This document shows, in pieces, positions 8,429 to 18,597 of a stretch of DNA of 64,000 nucleotides; the stretch's first letter is position 1; every line of letters starts with the position of its first letter. Source of the DNA: Ornithinibacillus gellani (GTDB lineage Bacteria > Bacillota > Bacilli > Bacillales > Amphibacillaceae); the NCBI RefSeq assembly GCF_003730295.1, contig NZ_QTSZ01000004.1:62001-126000 (forward strand), read 5' to 3'. The notes under the pieces are model-generated. The model had not been told where the DNA came from and ran no database searches. It worked only from the letters and a program-made list of their open reading frames with translations. The translations under genes and the position numbers were made by a program.

Positions 8429-9817
8429 ATGGAATATCGTGTAGAACATGACACACTAGGGGAAATAAATGTACCTGCCGATAAGTTTTGGGGCGCACAG
8501 ACAGAAAGAAGTAAGCAAAACTTTCCAATCGGTGGAGAAAAAATGCCAGCTGAAATTATTCAGGCATTTGCCATATTGAAAAAAAGTGCAGCAAAAGCAA
8601 ATGCAGATTTAGGATTACTTGAAGAAGAAAAAGCGGAAGCAATTGCCCATGCGGCAGATCAAATTGCAGACGGGAAGTTGACAGAGCATTTTCCACTCGT
8701 TGTATGGCAAACGGGAAGTGGAACGCAATCCAATATGAACGTAAACGAAGTCATTGCCTTTGTTGGAAATAAGTGGTTGGAGGAAAAGGGTAGCAGCTTG
8801 AGGCTCCATCCGAATGATGATGTCAATAAATCACAAAGTTCAAATGATACATATCCAACTGCCATGCATGTTGCCGCAGTGTTAAAACTGGAGAATGTGG
8901 TTATTCCTGCAGTTGGTGTTTTAAAGAATACATTGAAAGAAAAATCCGAGGCATTCATGGATGTTGTGAAAATCGGAAGAACACATTTACAAGATGCGAC
9001 ACCGATTACATTGGGACAGGAAATTAGTGGTTGGCATCGTATGCTCGAGAAATCAGAACATATGCTGAAAGAAAGTGCGGCGCATCTGAAAGAACTGGCA
9101 ATTGGTGGTACAGCAGTTGGGACAGGTCTGAATGCGCATCCAGCATTTTCCGAAAAAGTATGTCATGCTATTAGCGAGACGACAGGAAAAAGCTTTGTTC
9201 CTGCGCCGAATAAATTTCATTCCTTAACAAGCTATGATGAAACAGTATATGCGCATGGTGCGCTAAAAGCATTAGCAGCAGATATGATGAAGATTGCGAA
9301 TGATGTCCGCTGGTTAGCAAGTGGACCACGTTCAGGGCTTGGTGAAATTACGATTCCAGCCAATGAGCCAGGAAGTTCTATTATGCCTGGGAAGGTAAAT
9401 CCAACACAAAGTGAAGCAGTGACTATGGTTGTTGCACAAGTAATGGGAAATGATGCTACAATTGGTTTTGCAGCGAGTCAAGGTAATTTTGAATTAAATG
9501 TATTTAAACCAGTGATGGCATATAACTTTTTACAATCTTGTACTTTGCTTGCAGATAGTATGCTTTCTTTTAATGAGCGTTGTGCAACTGGAATAGAACC
9601 TAATCAGGAACAGATTGACAAGCATTTAAAAAATTCACTCATGCTTGTTACAGCTCTAAATCCGCATATTGGTTATGAAAATGCAGCAAAAATTGCTAAG
9701 ACTGCTTTTGAAAACAAAGCTACCTTAAAGGACACCGCTGTTGAGTTAGGATTACTGACAGCAGAAGAATTTGATAAATATGTTAATCCAAAAGAAATGA
9801 CACATCCATTAGCGTAA
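8429..9817 (+). CDS. fumC: Class II fumarate hydratase
   Basis: This 462-residue class II fumarase interconverts fumarate and L-malate in the TCA cycle, as a cytosolic iron-independent homotetramer. The superfamily signature [11 protein letters not shown] (near residues 314-324) is intact. So are the active-site stretches [26 protein letters not shown] and [11 protein letters not shown]. The start has a good ribosome site (AAGGGAGGAAG), and the gene is followed by a terminator, so it is monocistronic. FumC and not aspartase is preferred from overall sequence; the superfamily motif alone would not separate them. Confidence 0.96.
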   Translation: MEYRVEHDTLGEINVPADKFWGAQTERSKQNFPIGGEKMPAEIIQAFAILKKSAAKANADLGLLEEEKAEAIAHAADQIADGKLTEHFPLVVWQTGSGTQSNMNVNEVIAFVGNKWLEEKGSSLRLHPNDDVNKSQSSNDTYPTAMHVAAVLKLENVVIPAVGVLKNTLKEKSEAFMDVVKIGRTHLQDATPITLGQEISGWHRMLEKSEHMLKESAAHLKELAIGGTAVGTGLNAHPAFSEKVCHAISETTGKSFVPAPNKFHSLTSYDETVYAHGALKALAADMMKIANDVRWLASGPRSGLGEITIPANEPGSSIMPGKVNPTQSEAVTMVVAQVMGNDATIGFAASQGNFELNVFKPVMAYNFLQSCTLLADSMLSFNERCATGIEPNQEQIDKHLKNSLMLVTALNPHIGYENAAKIAKTAFENKATLKDTAVELGLLTAEEFDKYVNPKEMTHPLA

Positions 9818-9826
9818 GAAATGATA

Positions 9827-9862
9827 AAACATCCACCTGTTAAATGACGGGTGGATGTTTTC
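9827..9862 (+). terminator. fumC terminator
   Basis: The stem AAACATCCACC with GGGTGGATGTTT is followed by TTCATT. Confidence 0.85.
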
Positions 9863-9958
9863 ATTATAGAATATAGCATTTCAAGCACAATTTACCATTA
9901 TGAATTTGTGATAAGTTCTTTTTTTATGTGAACAATATAGATACAGGAGGTGATAAAC

Positions 9959-10165
9959 ATGGCTAACAACAACTCTAACCAATTGCTAGTTCCTGGTGTA
10001 CAGCAGGCACTAGATCAAATGAAAACTGAAATTGCTCAGGAGTTTGGTGTTCACCTGGGCCCTGACTCAACTTCCCGCTCCAACGGTTCTGTCGGTGGAG
10101 AAATTACAAAGCGTCTTGTTGCGACTGCACAGGCACAGTTGAATGGACAGCAGTATCCTCAATAA
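9959..10165 (+). CDS. Alpha/beta-type small acid-soluble spore protein
   Basis: This 68-residue SASP coats and protects DNA in dormant spores and is degraded by the GPR protease on germination. The family hallmarks are present: [14 protein letters not shown] near the N-terminus, the GPR-cleavage region EIAQEFGV, and [15 protein letters not shown] at the C-terminus. AGGAGGTGATAAAC precedes the ATG at 9959. It is monocistronic and expected to be under sporulation sigma-G control, though I did not identify the promoter. It shows that the host makes endospores. Confidence 0.95.
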   Translation: MANNNSNQLLVPGVQQALDQMKTEIAQEFGVHLGPDSTSRSNGSVGGEITKRLVATAQAQLNGQQYPQ

Positions 10166-10181
10166 CAAATAATATATGGCT

Positions 10182-10215
10182 AAAGGGGGAGAGCTAATTG
10201 CTTTCCCTCTTTTAT
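10182..10215 (+). terminator. Terminator after the SASP gene
   Basis: AAAGGGGGAGAGC pairs along its full length with GCTTTCCCTCTTT (two G-T pairs) and is followed by TTATT. Confidence 0.82.
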
Positions 10216-10220
10216 TATTC

Positions 10221-10254
10221 AAAAAAAAGAATGATCCGAAGACCATTCCTTTTT
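10221..10254 (-). terminator. msmX terminator
   Basis: On the minus strand GAATGGTC, the TTCG loop and GATCATTC form a hairpin that runs into eight or more T residues. Confidence 0.82.
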
Positions 10255-10265
10255 GGGTCAATACA

Positions 10266-11363
10266 TTATTTAATGCGTTCTTCTGTTTCAGCATCGAAGA
10301 AATGTGCATTATTCATGTTAAATGCAAGGTCAAGCTTTTCGCCACCATGAACATCTGTACGTGAATCAATACGAGCGATGAAATCTTGGTTGTTCACTTT
10401 TGAGTATAGATAGGATTCCGCACCCATTAATTCCGCAACTTCGATTAACGCAGTGATTTTTGTATCTGGTGTTGACTCAATAAACACAGGCTCATCATGA
10501 ATATCCTCAGGACGAATACCAAGCACAATGTCTTTGCCAATATAGCCTTGATCACGCAGTCCTTTCATTTTTCCTTCAGGCACAGCGATTTTGATGTCGT
10601 CCATTGTAAAGAAGCCTTCTTCCAACTTACCAGTTAGGAAGTTCATGGAAGGTGATCCAATAAATCCACCAACAAAAATATTATCAGGATAATCGTATAC
10701 ATCCTTTGGTGCACCAACCTGTTGGATAATACCATCCTTCATAACAACAAGGCGAGTTGCCATCGTCATTGCTTCTGTTTGGTCATGTGTTACATAGATT
10801 GTTGTCGTTTGTAGACGTTGGTGTAGCTTAGATATTTCAGCACGCATTTGTACACGTAGTTTTGCATCAAGGTTTGACAGAGGTTCGTCCATTAAGAATA
10901 CTTTCGCATCACGAACAATCGCACGTCCCAATGCTACACGCTGACGCTGACCACCTGACAAAGCTTTTGGCTTTCTATCCAAATATGCTTCCAGGCCTAG
11001 AATCTTGGCAGCATTTTTAACGCGTTTGTCGATTTCGTCTTTTTTAAATTTACGCAGTTTCAAACCGAATGCCATATTATCATAAACATTCATATGTGGA
11101 TATAGCGCATAGTTCTGGAAAACCATCGCAATATCGCGGTCTTTAGGAGCGACATCGTTCATTTTTGTTTCGTCGATGTATAATTCTCCGCTTGAGATTT
11201 CTTCCAAACCAGCAATCATACGAAGTGTTGTAGATTTACCGCAACCAGACGGTCCAACAAAAACGATAAATTCTTTATCTTCAATATGAAGGTTGAAATC
11301 ATTTACTGCAATAACATCTTTATCAAATACTTTTTGAATGTTGTTTAAACGTAATTCTGCCAT
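10266..11363 (-). CDS. msmX: MsmX/UgpC-type multiple-sugar ABC transporter ATPase
   Basis: This 365-residue ATPase energises several sugar ABC importers in B. subtilis. It has Walker A GPSGCGKST (about residues 37-45), Q-loop VFQNYALYPH, signature LSGGQRQRVALGRA, Walker B KVFLMDEPLSNLD and a C-terminal TOBE/OB-fold regulatory domain of about 125 residues, the usual MalK-like length. The start at 11363 is supported by ACGGAGGGAAAAC; an upstream in-frame ATG is not. It is monocistronic, consistent with a shared ATPase that lacks linked permeases. TTGCAAGCGTTTTTAT just upstream resembles a CcpA site with one mismatch; this is weak. Confidence 0.92.
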   Translation of the reverse strand: MAELRLNNIQKVFDKDVIAVNDFNLHIEDKEFIVFVGPSGCGKSTTLRMIAGLEEISSGELYIDETKMNDVAPKDRDIAMVFQNYALYPHMNVYDNMAFGLKLRKFKKDEIDKRVKNAAKILGLEAYLDRKPKALSGGQRQRVALGRAIVRDAKVFLMDEPLSNLDAKLRVQMRAEISKLHQRLQTTTIYVTHDQTEAMTMATRLVVMKDGIIQQVGAPKDVYDYPDNIFVGGFIGSPSMNFLTGKLEEGFFTMDDIKIAVPEGKMKGLRDQGYIGKDIVLGIRPEDIHDEPVFIESTPDTKITALIEVAELMGAESYLYSKVNNQDFIARIDSRTDVHGGEKLDLAFNMNNAHFFDAETEERIK

Positions 11364-11485
11364 ATGTTTTCCCTCCGTGTTTTGCAAGCGTTTTTATAAC
11401 TAATTTTATTATATCGGAGCTCCCATCTAAGGGAAATAGCAATAATGCATGAAGTTTCTATCCTTGTTTTGTGCACGGTGACGAA

Positions 11486-12361
11486 TCAATTCGACAACAA
11501 TGCCAAAAAGACCGTAATCGCTTGGTGAAAGTCTCTAATATCTGTTCCAGTCTGATCATAAAACTTATCCAATCGATATTGTAGTGTATTGCGATGCAGG
11601 TATAATTTTTTTGCGGTCTCAGATATATTCAAATTGCATTGAAATAGCATGTTGATTGTTTTTAAGAAATCTGGGTCATGTGCAAACTCTCCTAAGATAT
11701 TGGTCCGAATATCGTCTTTCATTTGTGATGTAGCTTGTTTCACATACATAAGGGGAATAGCTTCAACATAAGTCAAAACGTTCTTGTCCGTATGTGTGAA
11801 AATCAGTTTACCACTATCAAGGATTTGATTATAATGGTTTGTTACGTATCGGAAGCCCGATTGGAAGGGGCCAACAAAGAAGTTCATTTTTACATACAAA
11901 TCACTCATTAATACGTTGATAATTTGTTTATAAGAAATAGCTTCTCCATTTTCTGTTGACATTTCTTCGATAATTATTCCCTCATGGGCGGTATTCCAAA
12001 TAATAGGTAACTCTTGTTTGAATACCTCTGTAATAGCTTCTTTAAATGTAGTTGGTTCAATTTCCTTTCCAGGGATTGAAAAATAGACAAAACGGTATGG
12101 ACGTTTTGCAATATCTTCGCTATCCTGTTGAATTTTTTCCATCCAATTTAATTCTTTGGAAGTTGGAACGGGGAAATTAGCATTGTAAGGCTCTAAGAAA
12201 GCCGATAATAATTGGATATCCCGTTCTTGAAGTTCTTGTTTATGAATACCGATGACCGCTTTATTAGCAGTAATAAATAAACAATAGTCTGCTTTGGCAT
12301 CATGATTGATTTCTGCTTCTGGTAAAAGAGAAGGAAATAAAGTCTTTAGCTGTTTCAGCAT
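11486..12361 (-). CDS. PucR-type helix-turn-helix regulator
   Basis: This 291-residue protein ends in a PucR-type C-terminal HTH (NLNISETAKKLYLHRNTLQY then RLDKFYDQTGTDIRDF, about residues 240-280). The N-terminal 230 residues show no motif I can name. Such regulators respond to metabolites such as allantoin, sugar acids or sugars. Its position upstream of msmX on the same strand, with a 122-base gap, might hint at a carbohydrate role, but that is only context. Target genes are unknown. Confidence 0.75.
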   Translation of the reverse strand: MLKQLKTLFPSLLPEAEINHDAKADYCLFITANKAVIGIHKQELQERDIQLLSAFLEPYNANFPVPTSKELNWMEKIQQDSEDIAKRPYRFVYFSIPGKEIEPTTFKEAITEVFKQELPIIWNTAHEGIIIEEMSTENGEAISYKQIINVLMSDLYVKMNFFVGPFQSGFRYVTNHYNQILDSGKLIFTHTDKNVLTYVEAIPLMYVKQATSQMKDDIRTNILGEFAHDPDFLKTINMLFQCNLNISETAKKLYLHRNTLQYRLDKFYDQTGTDIRDFHQAITVFLALLSN

Positions 12362-12508
12362 AGGTAACGTCCTCTTTCTTTTAAGTCTATTCCAATATTA
12401 TAGCAAGGAATTCCATATAAACTAAACAATATGACAATTCACTCCCATTAAATTGGTATACATCATGCTTTACGTTTGTTATAGTTTCACTAGAAGGGAG
12501 GACGCAAG

Positions 12509-12877
12509 ATGTCCAATATTTATGATAAAGCCTATGAATTAGAAAAAGCAATTCGTGAAAGTGATGAGTTTCAAAATCTGGAAGCAGCTTATGAGACTGT
12601 GATGAAGGAAGAATCTTCTAAGAAGTTATTTGAAAGCTTTCGTGATACTCAGCTTGCTTTGCAGGAAAAGCAAATGCAAGGGGAAGAGATTACTGAAGAA
12701 GAATTAGACCAGGCTCGAAAAGTCGTTGAACTTGTTCAACAACAACCTGATATTTCCAAGTTGATGGAGCAAGAACAACGTTTACACTTGGTTATTAACG
12801 ACGTTAGTCGCATCATCACTAAATCATTAGAAGAATTATATGGTATGGTGGATGATAAGGATCAACCATTTAACTAA
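12509..12877 (+). CDS. yheA: YheA (YlbF/YmcA-family) protein
   Basis: This 122-residue, almost wholly helical protein belongs to the Com_YlbF family (DUF964). IYDKAYELEKAIRESDEF and LEELYG near the end match YheA. In B. subtilis the relatives YlbF, YmcA and YaaT support RNase Y function, competence and biofilm formation; YheA itself is not well characterised. GAAGGGAGGACGCAAG precedes the ATG. It lies close to yhaR, roughly as in B. subtilis. Confidence 0.88.
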   Translation: MSNIYDKAYELEKAIRESDEFQNLEAAYETVMKEESSKKLFESFRDTQLALQEKQMQGEEITEEELDQARKVVELVQQQPDISKLMEQEQRLHLVINDVSRIITKSLEELYGMVDDKDQPFN

Positions 12878-12883
12878 TCTTAA

Positions 12884-12913
12884 AAAACGGCAGCAGCGCT
12901 GTCGTTTTTTTTA
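12884..12913 (+). terminator. yheA terminator
   Basis: AAAACGGCAGC pairs with GCTGTCGTTTT and is followed by a run of T. Confidence 0.82.
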
Positions 12914-13031
12914 TGGAATAAGAAAATCGCTTTAGATACTATCCTGTTTAGAATAAAAGCAGGAATTTTGTATACGTATCTCGAATGTTGTAGATAGATG
13001 TACATAAACAATCTATACAAGGGGGAAGCAG

Positions 13032-13805
13032 ATGATGGAAACGGTTCAGTTATCCAGTAATAAACAAATTGCTCAGATTCATTTGAATCGACCAGATCGT
13101 TATAATGCACTTGATTTGAAAATGCTGGATGAATTATTACAGGCGGTAGAACAGGTGGAACAAAGCGATGATCGAATAGTGCTTTTAACTGGCGCAGGAA
13201 ATGCCTTCTGTGCTGGCGGTGACATTCAAATGATGGCCGATTTTGCGGATCAATCATTTTTTGATCAGGTGATGGATACGATAGGTGCAATTGTGGAAAA
13301 ACTTTATATGATGCCCAAAATTGTCATATCTGCGGTGCATGGTTCTGCAGCTGGTCTTGGACTGAGTTTGGCATTGACTGCTGACTATGTGATTGCTGAA
13401 GAAGCGGCCCGATTTGGCATGCTTTTCCTTGGTGTAGGATTAGCCCCAGATGGTGGTGGACATTTTTGGTTGAAGGAAAGATTGGGAGTACAACAATCTA
13501 AGCAATTTATCTGGAGTATGGAACAGGTGAAAGGATTGGAAGCTAAACAAATGGGACTAGTTGATGTATGCACAGATCAGCCTGTAAAAGAGGCTGCAAA
13601 TCAACTGGCCGATAGATTACTACATTCGCCACTTGTCTCCATGCTGGAAACGAAGCACATATATCATCAGCAAAAACTTTCCGAGCTTCAATATTTTCTT
13701 GAATCAGAGAAGAAAGCCCAGTGGAACCTTCGCGGTACAGCAGATCATCAAGAAGGAGTTCGTGCATTTTTAGCTAAACGAAAACCTGTCTTTAAAGGGG
13801 AATAA
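13032..13805 (+). CDS. yhaR: Enoyl-CoA hydratase/isomerase family protein
   Basis: This 257-residue crotonase-fold protein shows the oxyanion-hole segments NAFCAGGDIQMM (about residues 60-71) and SAVHGSAAGLGLSLALTADY (about 101-120), and the catalytic-region stretch RFGMLFLGVGLAPDGGGHFW. The usual catalytic Glu near the second segment is not obvious, so it could be a hydratase, an isomerase or another crotonase. It corresponds in position to B. subtilis yhaR. AAGGGGGAAGCAG precedes the ATGATG start. Confidence 0.85.
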   Translation: MMETVQLSSNKQIAQIHLNRPDRYNALDLKMLDELLQAVEQVEQSDDRIVLLTGAGNAFCAGGDIQMMADFADQSFFDQVMDTIGAIVEKLYMMPKIVISAVHGSAAGLGLSLALTADYVIAEEAARFGMLFLGVGLAPDGGGHFWLKERLGVQQSKQFIWSMEQVKGLEAKQMGLVDVCTDQPVKEAANQLADRLLHSPLVSMLETKHIYHQQKLSELQYFLESEKKAQWNLRGTADHQEGVRAFLAKRKPVFKGE

Positions 13806-13810
13806 ATAAT

Positions 13811-13845
13811 GAAAACGACTTGAATCTAGGGTTCAAGTCGTTTAC
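13811..13845 (+). terminator. yhaR terminator
   Basis: Perfect arms AAACGACTTGAA and TTCAAGTCGTTT flank a 7-base loop between convergent genes, so it may serve both. Confidence 0.85.
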
Positions 13846-13874
13846 TGCTAATAGAGCATTTTGCTATATTATAT

Positions 13875-14060
13875 TTATCTGTGAAATAGGATTAATTTTG
13901 CTTCGGGTGATACACAACGATGGGTGTGATCACTAAATCCTTCTTCCTGTAAACGTGCAGAGGCAATATTTTTTGCTTCCTCATCACTTGGTGCATGAAA
14001 TGTTTCGTCGAGAAGTTTTTCACCACTTTTTTCAAACACGGTTAATGCATAGGATTTCAT
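13875..14060 (-). CDS. YhzD-like small protein
   Basis: This 61-residue soluble protein begins MKSYALTVFEKSGEKLLDE and ends KLILFHR, which resembles the YhzD-like family known from Bacillaceae next to yhaO. No function is known. AGGAGGTACATAAA precedes the ATG. The family name is from memory of its length and end motifs. Confidence 0.65.
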   Translation of the reverse strand: MKSYALTVFEKSGEKLLDETFHAPSDEEAKNIASARLQEEGFSDHTHRCVSPEAKLILFHR

Positions 14061-14331
14061 TTTATGTACCTCCTAATCGGTATACAATTTTCCTCATATT
14101 TTCTTAATCATTTAAATTATAGCGCATTTATGGATAGAAGGAAAACTTCTATCCGCTTCTATTTAGGCCACCAGTGATTAAAATTTCCTGTTATCATCGT
14201 TTATTTTATGATGAAACAGGTGGAGATATTTTCGTTTAAAAACCTCAATATTGATTGATTTCTCCGCTGAGCGAACGTGCATTCGTGTTTTGTTTTTGGT
14301 ATAATAGAAGGAATAAGATGGAGGTGGATGG

Positions 14332-15555
14332 ATGTCTCGTATTTCCTTTATCCATGCAGCGGATTTACATTTGGATAGTCCTTTTAAGGGGCTATCTGAC
14401 TTACCAGAGCAGTTATTTGATACGGTACAGAATAGTACATTTCAAGCATTTGACCGATTGGTTCGTGCAGCGATTGATTATCGAGTCGATTTTGTGCTAT
14501 TAGCGGGCGACATTTTTGATCAAGAAAGTAGAAGCTTGAAGGCACAAATTCATTTGCGGGATGGGTTTAAGATATTAAAACAGCATCATATTGATGTTTA
14601 TCTTTCATTTGGCAATCATGATTATGTGACAGGGACGAAGCTGCCGGTATCATTTCCATCAAATGTTCATGTTTTTCCTACCGAACAGGTTCGTTCCTAT
14701 ATTTATTCTAAAGATGATAAAGAAACAGCAGCTATTTATGGCTTTAGCTATGAACAACGCGCAGTAACTGAAAATAAAACGAATGAGTATCTTATTACGC
14801 GAGATGATATCCCATTTCATATAGCGATGTTACATGGCAGCTTGCAAAGTAATACAGAGCATGATGTTTATGCACCATTTCAGCTAAGCGAATTGACCAG
14901 CAAGCCCTTTGATTATTGGGCTCTAGGTCACATACATCAACGAAATGTATTGAAACAGGAGCCACCAGTTGTTTATCCGGGAAATGTTCAGGGCAGACAT
15001 CGCAACGAAACTGGTGAAAAAGGATGTTATTATGTACAGCTTTCAGAACATGAAGCCAAATTATCCTTTATTCCATTACAGTCGATACAGTTTTCGAAAT
15101 TAGAAATAAATGGATTGGAATGTGTACATATTTTTGATGTGGAAAATCAACTAAATGAAATGATTGCCAAGCTTACCGATGATACACCTTATTTAATTGA
15201 TGTGACTTTGACATGTAATGCTGCAAGTGCTGAAGAATGGAAGCAAGATAATCAGCTTGAGGAGCTTATCGAATTAATTAATGAAAGGTTGATCCATCGT
15301 CACCATCATTGGAAGTATATTTATCGGCTATCCCTATCGACAAAAAAACAATCCATAGCATCATTGGAAAAAGGGGATCATTTTATCGGAGAATTAGCTA
15401 GAACAATGGAGTATTTTTCTGTTGAACAAAATATAAATGAGCTTTATCGACATAGACAAGCAAGCAGATATTTAGAATCATTGGATATGGACGAAATAGA
15501 AGTAGTTAAACAAGAGGCACAAGAAATGCTGCTGCACGCACTGTTAAAAAGTTAA
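14332..15555 (+). CDS. yhaO: YhaO, SbcD-like metallophosphoesterase (DNA repair exonuclease subunit)
   Basis: This 407-residue calcineurin-like phosphoesterase shows the metal-binding blocks HAADLHLDSPF (residues 9-19), LLAGDIFDQES, SFGNHDY, MLHGSL and ALGHIHQRN in order, as in Mre11/SbcD nucleases. It is followed 16 bases later by the SbcC-like yhaN, so the two products should form a nuclease-ATPase complex acting on DNA ends. GGAGGTGGATGG precedes the start. Confidence 0.9.
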   Translation: MSRISFIHAADLHLDSPFKGLSDLPEQLFDTVQNSTFQAFDRLVRAAIDYRVDFVLLAGDIFDQESRSLKAQIHLRDGFKILKQHHIDVYLSFGNHDYVTGTKLPVSFPSNVHVFPTEQVRSYIYSKDDKETAAIYGFSYEQRAVTENKTNEYLITRDDIPFHIAMLHGSLQSNTEHDVYAPFQLSELTSKPFDYWALGHIHQRNVLKQEPPVVYPGNVQGRHRNETGEKGCYYVQLSEHEAKLSFIPLQSIQFSKLEINGLECVHIFDVENQLNEMIAKLTDDTPYLIDVTLTCNAASAEEWKQDNQLEELIELINERLIHRHHHWKYIYRLSLSTKKQSIASLEKGDHFIGELARTMEYFSVEQNINELYRHRQASRYLESLDMDEIEVVKQEAQEMLLHALLKS

Positions 15556-15571
15556 CCTGGGAGGTGGCTGG

Positions 15572-18562
15572 ATGAAACTCCAAAAAGCATTTATTTATGG
15601 GTTTGGCCAATGGATTGATCAGGAATTTGATTTTACTGGAAATCATTTTCTGTGTTTTTATGGAGAAAATGAATCTGGAAAATCTACACTTCAGCAATTT
15701 ATTTTATTTATGCTCTTTGGAATGCCGCCAAAGCAAAGAAAGTTTTTCCGACCGAAAACGAGCAGTAAAATGGGCGGAAGGTTAACCATTTGGCATAAAG
15801 ACAAAGGTGAAATAGTTATTGAAAGAATGGACGGAGAAAGAAACGGTGCAGCTTTATGTCGGGACGAGAAGGGATCAACCTATCATGAAACATGGTTAAA
15901 TCAGCTTTTGAATGGCATGACGTTAGAAATGTATCGTTCCATTCACTCGTTTTCTGCAGTTGATCTTGCAACCATTCGCGATATGAAAGAAGAAGATTTA
16001 GGAGATTTGCTCTTAAGTATAGGGATGACTGGTTCAACACAAATTAACATCGCAGAAAAGCAACTGCAACAGAAAATGGAAGCGTTATTTAAGCCATACG
16101 GAAAACTGCCAACCATCAATAAACAGTTAGCCAAGTTGGATGATTTATATGGATCTCGGATAGAACAACAAGCGCTGGAAGCATCTTATAATGAAGAAGT
16201 AGATAGCATGAGACAGCTGAAACAGGATATTCAAATGCTTCAGGAAGAGCTGGTAACATATCGTAAATATCTATCTGAACTGGAGCGCCAGAAACAAGTA
16301 TTGCCTCAGCTTTATGAATATAAGCAGTATGAGGAACAGTTGCAGCACCTTCCTGGTGAGGTTCCTTTTCCTGAAAATGGTCTGGAGCGGCATCAGGCCC
16401 TGAAAAATAAATGGATTACAATGAATAGTCATGTCGTACTACGAAAGGAAACACATGATCAACAGGCTGCCAAGCTTAAGGAATTGAAGGAGAGCCTGTC
16501 CAATGATGAAGCTGTTTATCAGACTGCAATCCAATTCATGGAGCGAGGTCAAACCTATCATGAACGGGAAGAGAGAATTGCTGAGGAAGCTGAGAAATTA
16601 AACAAATTGTTAACCCGAATTAATATGGGTCAACAGGAATTAAATATGAGCACTAATGATCTGGATTTTGAACAATTGCATCTTCCATTTCATATAGAAC
16701 AGGAATGGAAAGCTTTCAAAACAAATGACGAACAATTACGAGTCGAACACGATCAACTGCAGCTGGAAGGGCAGCAATTACAGCAGCAAGAAAATCATGT
16801 GCATCAGGAAATCATGTCAGTGGATGAAGAATTATTACAGCCTGCTGACCGCAGGGAAATGCAGACGAAGTTAAAGCAAAATGAAGCTGCACAATATGAT
16901 TTAAATGCACAAATAGAAGTACAGCAAAAAAAACATGACTGGGAAAAAAAGAAACGTGCCGGCAAGACAAAAGCTTTACGCTTTTTAAGTGCTGGTATTG
17001 GTTTAGCAATCGTTTTTTTGGCATATGGATTGCTTCAACAGCAAGACATTGTAAAGAATATGGGGTGGATTATCTTATTGTTGGGTGTAGGACAATGGTT
17101 GTTTGAGAATCGTGCCATTAACCGAATGGATCAAGAATGGACAGCCATAACCACAAATGTAAAGCCGGAAACCATCTTGACTGATGAAGAAAAAAACAAA
17201 TTGGAAAGCATGCTGGAAACGCATGATTTACAGGTGTATCAGCTCCAGTCTTTGAAGGAACAGCAAAAGAAAATCGATATACAGTCTATTCAGTTGGATG
17301 AGAAAAATTCGGCATGGCAACAAAAAATGCATCGTCATCAACAGCTGCTTGAGACAGAGAGAGCGGCGTTTCCTTTTTTGGATCAGATGGAACCGGTTTA
17401 TTGGCCGGAACTGTATCCGAAGCTAAGAGATTTACAACAGCTATATCGAGAGAAAATAAAACAAACGGACAATTTGAATCGACTGAAAACAGAACAACAA
17501 AAATTTGAACATGATTTAGACAGGTTTTTTGAACAGCTGAACTGGGAATGGAATCATGTATCAACAGTAAATCAGCTGGAACAGATAACAACCTTTGCAA
17601 AGAAATATGCGGAAAAAGAAATGGCATACCAAAGCTTGGAGAAATCATTTTCATCAAATGAAGAAGGGCTAAAGGAAGTTACGCATCAAAGACAAGCTAT
17701 TGAAAACGAAATGCAAGTTTTGTGGGAATTGGCAGGGGCAGACACAGAGGATGACTTTTACCATAAAGCGAATCAACTGCAAGAATGGCAACATATGCAT
17801 AACGGGATAAACAAAATAATTCAGCAAACCGCCCATTTATTTACCAAACAGCAATGGCGGGAATTATTAAATCAACAGCCAACTTCCTCTGAAATTGAAC
17901 AAGCATACGACGAGAAAAGTAAACTGCTAACTGAATTGGAGGAACAACTCAATAGCAAACGTCAACAGCTGGCAGACATACATGCCGAATTATCAAAACT
18001 GGAAGCATCTGAAGATTTATCACGTATGAATCATCAGTATCAGATGGAAATAGAAAAACTCCAGCAGCTTGGACGGGAATGGGCAGTGCTGAAAACGGCG
18101 AAAGAAGTATTGGCAGAGACTAAAAGAAGCTATCAATCCAAGCATGTAGAGCAAGTCATTGCTCGAACGACAGCTTTCTTTTGTCAATTAACAGACGGTA
18201 AATACATCAAAGTAATACCTCCGATGGAAGGAACACCTTTTCAGGTAGAAGCGAAAGATGAAATACGGTATACTGTGAATGAATTGTCACAGGGAACGAT
18301 TGACCAGCTGTATGTGTCTTTGCGTTTAGCAGGGAGTGAGATGGTGAGCCAAAACAATTCCCTGCCATTTATGATAGATGATGCATTTGTACATTTTGAT
18401 TCATTACGTACAGAGCGAATGTTGGATATATTGGAAACCATTGCCCATAGCCAGCAGGTCATTTATTTCACATGCAGAAAAGATGTATTACAAACAGTTG
18501 AGGGAGTAAAGCTAGCTTTATTATCTCCTAAACACCATGATAGGTTTAGTAAACATGCTTAG
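15572..18562 (+). CDS. yhaN: YhaN, SbcC/Rad50-like AAA ATPase
   Basis: This 996-residue SMC-like ATPase has Walker A GENESGKSTL (about residues 30-39) at the N-terminus, long coiled-coil arms rich in Gln and Glu, and a C-terminal half with the signature LSQGTIDQLYVSLRLA and Walker B PFMIDDAFVHFD. Two hydrophobic stretches (about residues 470-510) interrupt the arms and could anchor the protein to membrane, which is unlike SbcC. It pairs with yhaO immediately upstream. GGGAGGTGGCTGG is the ribosome site. A short gap separates it from the GbsR-like gene. Confidence 0.9.
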   Translation: MKLQKAFIYGFGQWIDQEFDFTGNHFLCFYGENESGKSTLQQFILFMLFGMPPKQRKFFRPKTSSKMGGRLTIWHKDKGEIVIERMDGERNGAALCRDEKGSTYHETWLNQLLNGMTLEMYRSIHSFSAVDLATIRDMKEEDLGDLLLSIGMTGSTQINIAEKQLQQKMEALFKPYGKLPTINKQLAKLDDLYGSRIEQQALEASYNEEVDSMRQLKQDIQMLQEELVTYRKYLSELERQKQVLPQLYEYKQYEEQLQHLPGEVPFPENGLERHQALKNKWITMNSHVVLRKETHDQQAAKLKELKESLSNDEAVYQTAIQFMERGQTYHEREERIAEEAEKLNKLLTRINMGQQELNMSTNDLDFEQLHLPFHIEQEWKAFKTNDEQLRVEHDQLQLEGQQLQQQENHVHQEIMSVDEELLQPADRREMQTKLKQNEAAQYDLNAQIEVQQKKHDWEKKKRAGKTKALRFLSAGIGLAIVFLAYGLLQQQDIVKNMGWIILLLGVGQWLFENRAINRMDQEWTAITTNVKPETILTDEEKNKLESMLETHDLQVYQLQSLKEQQKKIDIQSIQLDEKNSAWQQKMHRHQQLLETERAAFPFLDQMEPVYWPELYPKLRDLQQLYREKIKQTDNLNRLKTEQQKFEHDLDRFFEQLNWEWNHVSTVNQLEQITTFAKKYAEKEMAYQSLEKSFSSNEEGLKEVTHQRQAIENEMQVLWELAGADTEDDFYHKANQLQEWQHMHNGINKIIQQTAHLFTKQQWRELLNQQPTSSEIEQAYDEKSKLLTELEEQLNSKRQQLADIHAELSKLEASEDLSRMNHQYQMEIEKLQQLGREWAVLKTAKEVLAETKRSYQSKHVEQVIARTTAFFCQLTDGKYIKVIPPMEGTPFQVEAKDEIRYTVNELSQGTIDQLYVSLRLAGSEMVSQNNSLPFMIDDAFVHFDSLRTERMLDILETIAHSQQVIYFTCRKDVLQTVEGVKLALLSPKHHDRFSKHA

Positions 18563-18597
18563 CAATTATATTGTTAGAGCAAACGGAGGGGTTTTCA

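Noticed and set aside
11383-11398. Possible CcpA (cre) site upstream of msmX
   Set aside because: TTGCAAGCGTTTTTAT misses a key C of the consensus; too weak for a separate feature without a matrix score.
12880-13290. 136-codon minus-strand frame
   Set aside because: It is antisense to the start of yhaR and overlaps the yheA terminator; the composition is not protein-like.
17286-17657. 123-codon minus-strand frame
   Set aside because: It lies inside yhaN on the opposite strand and has no start context.
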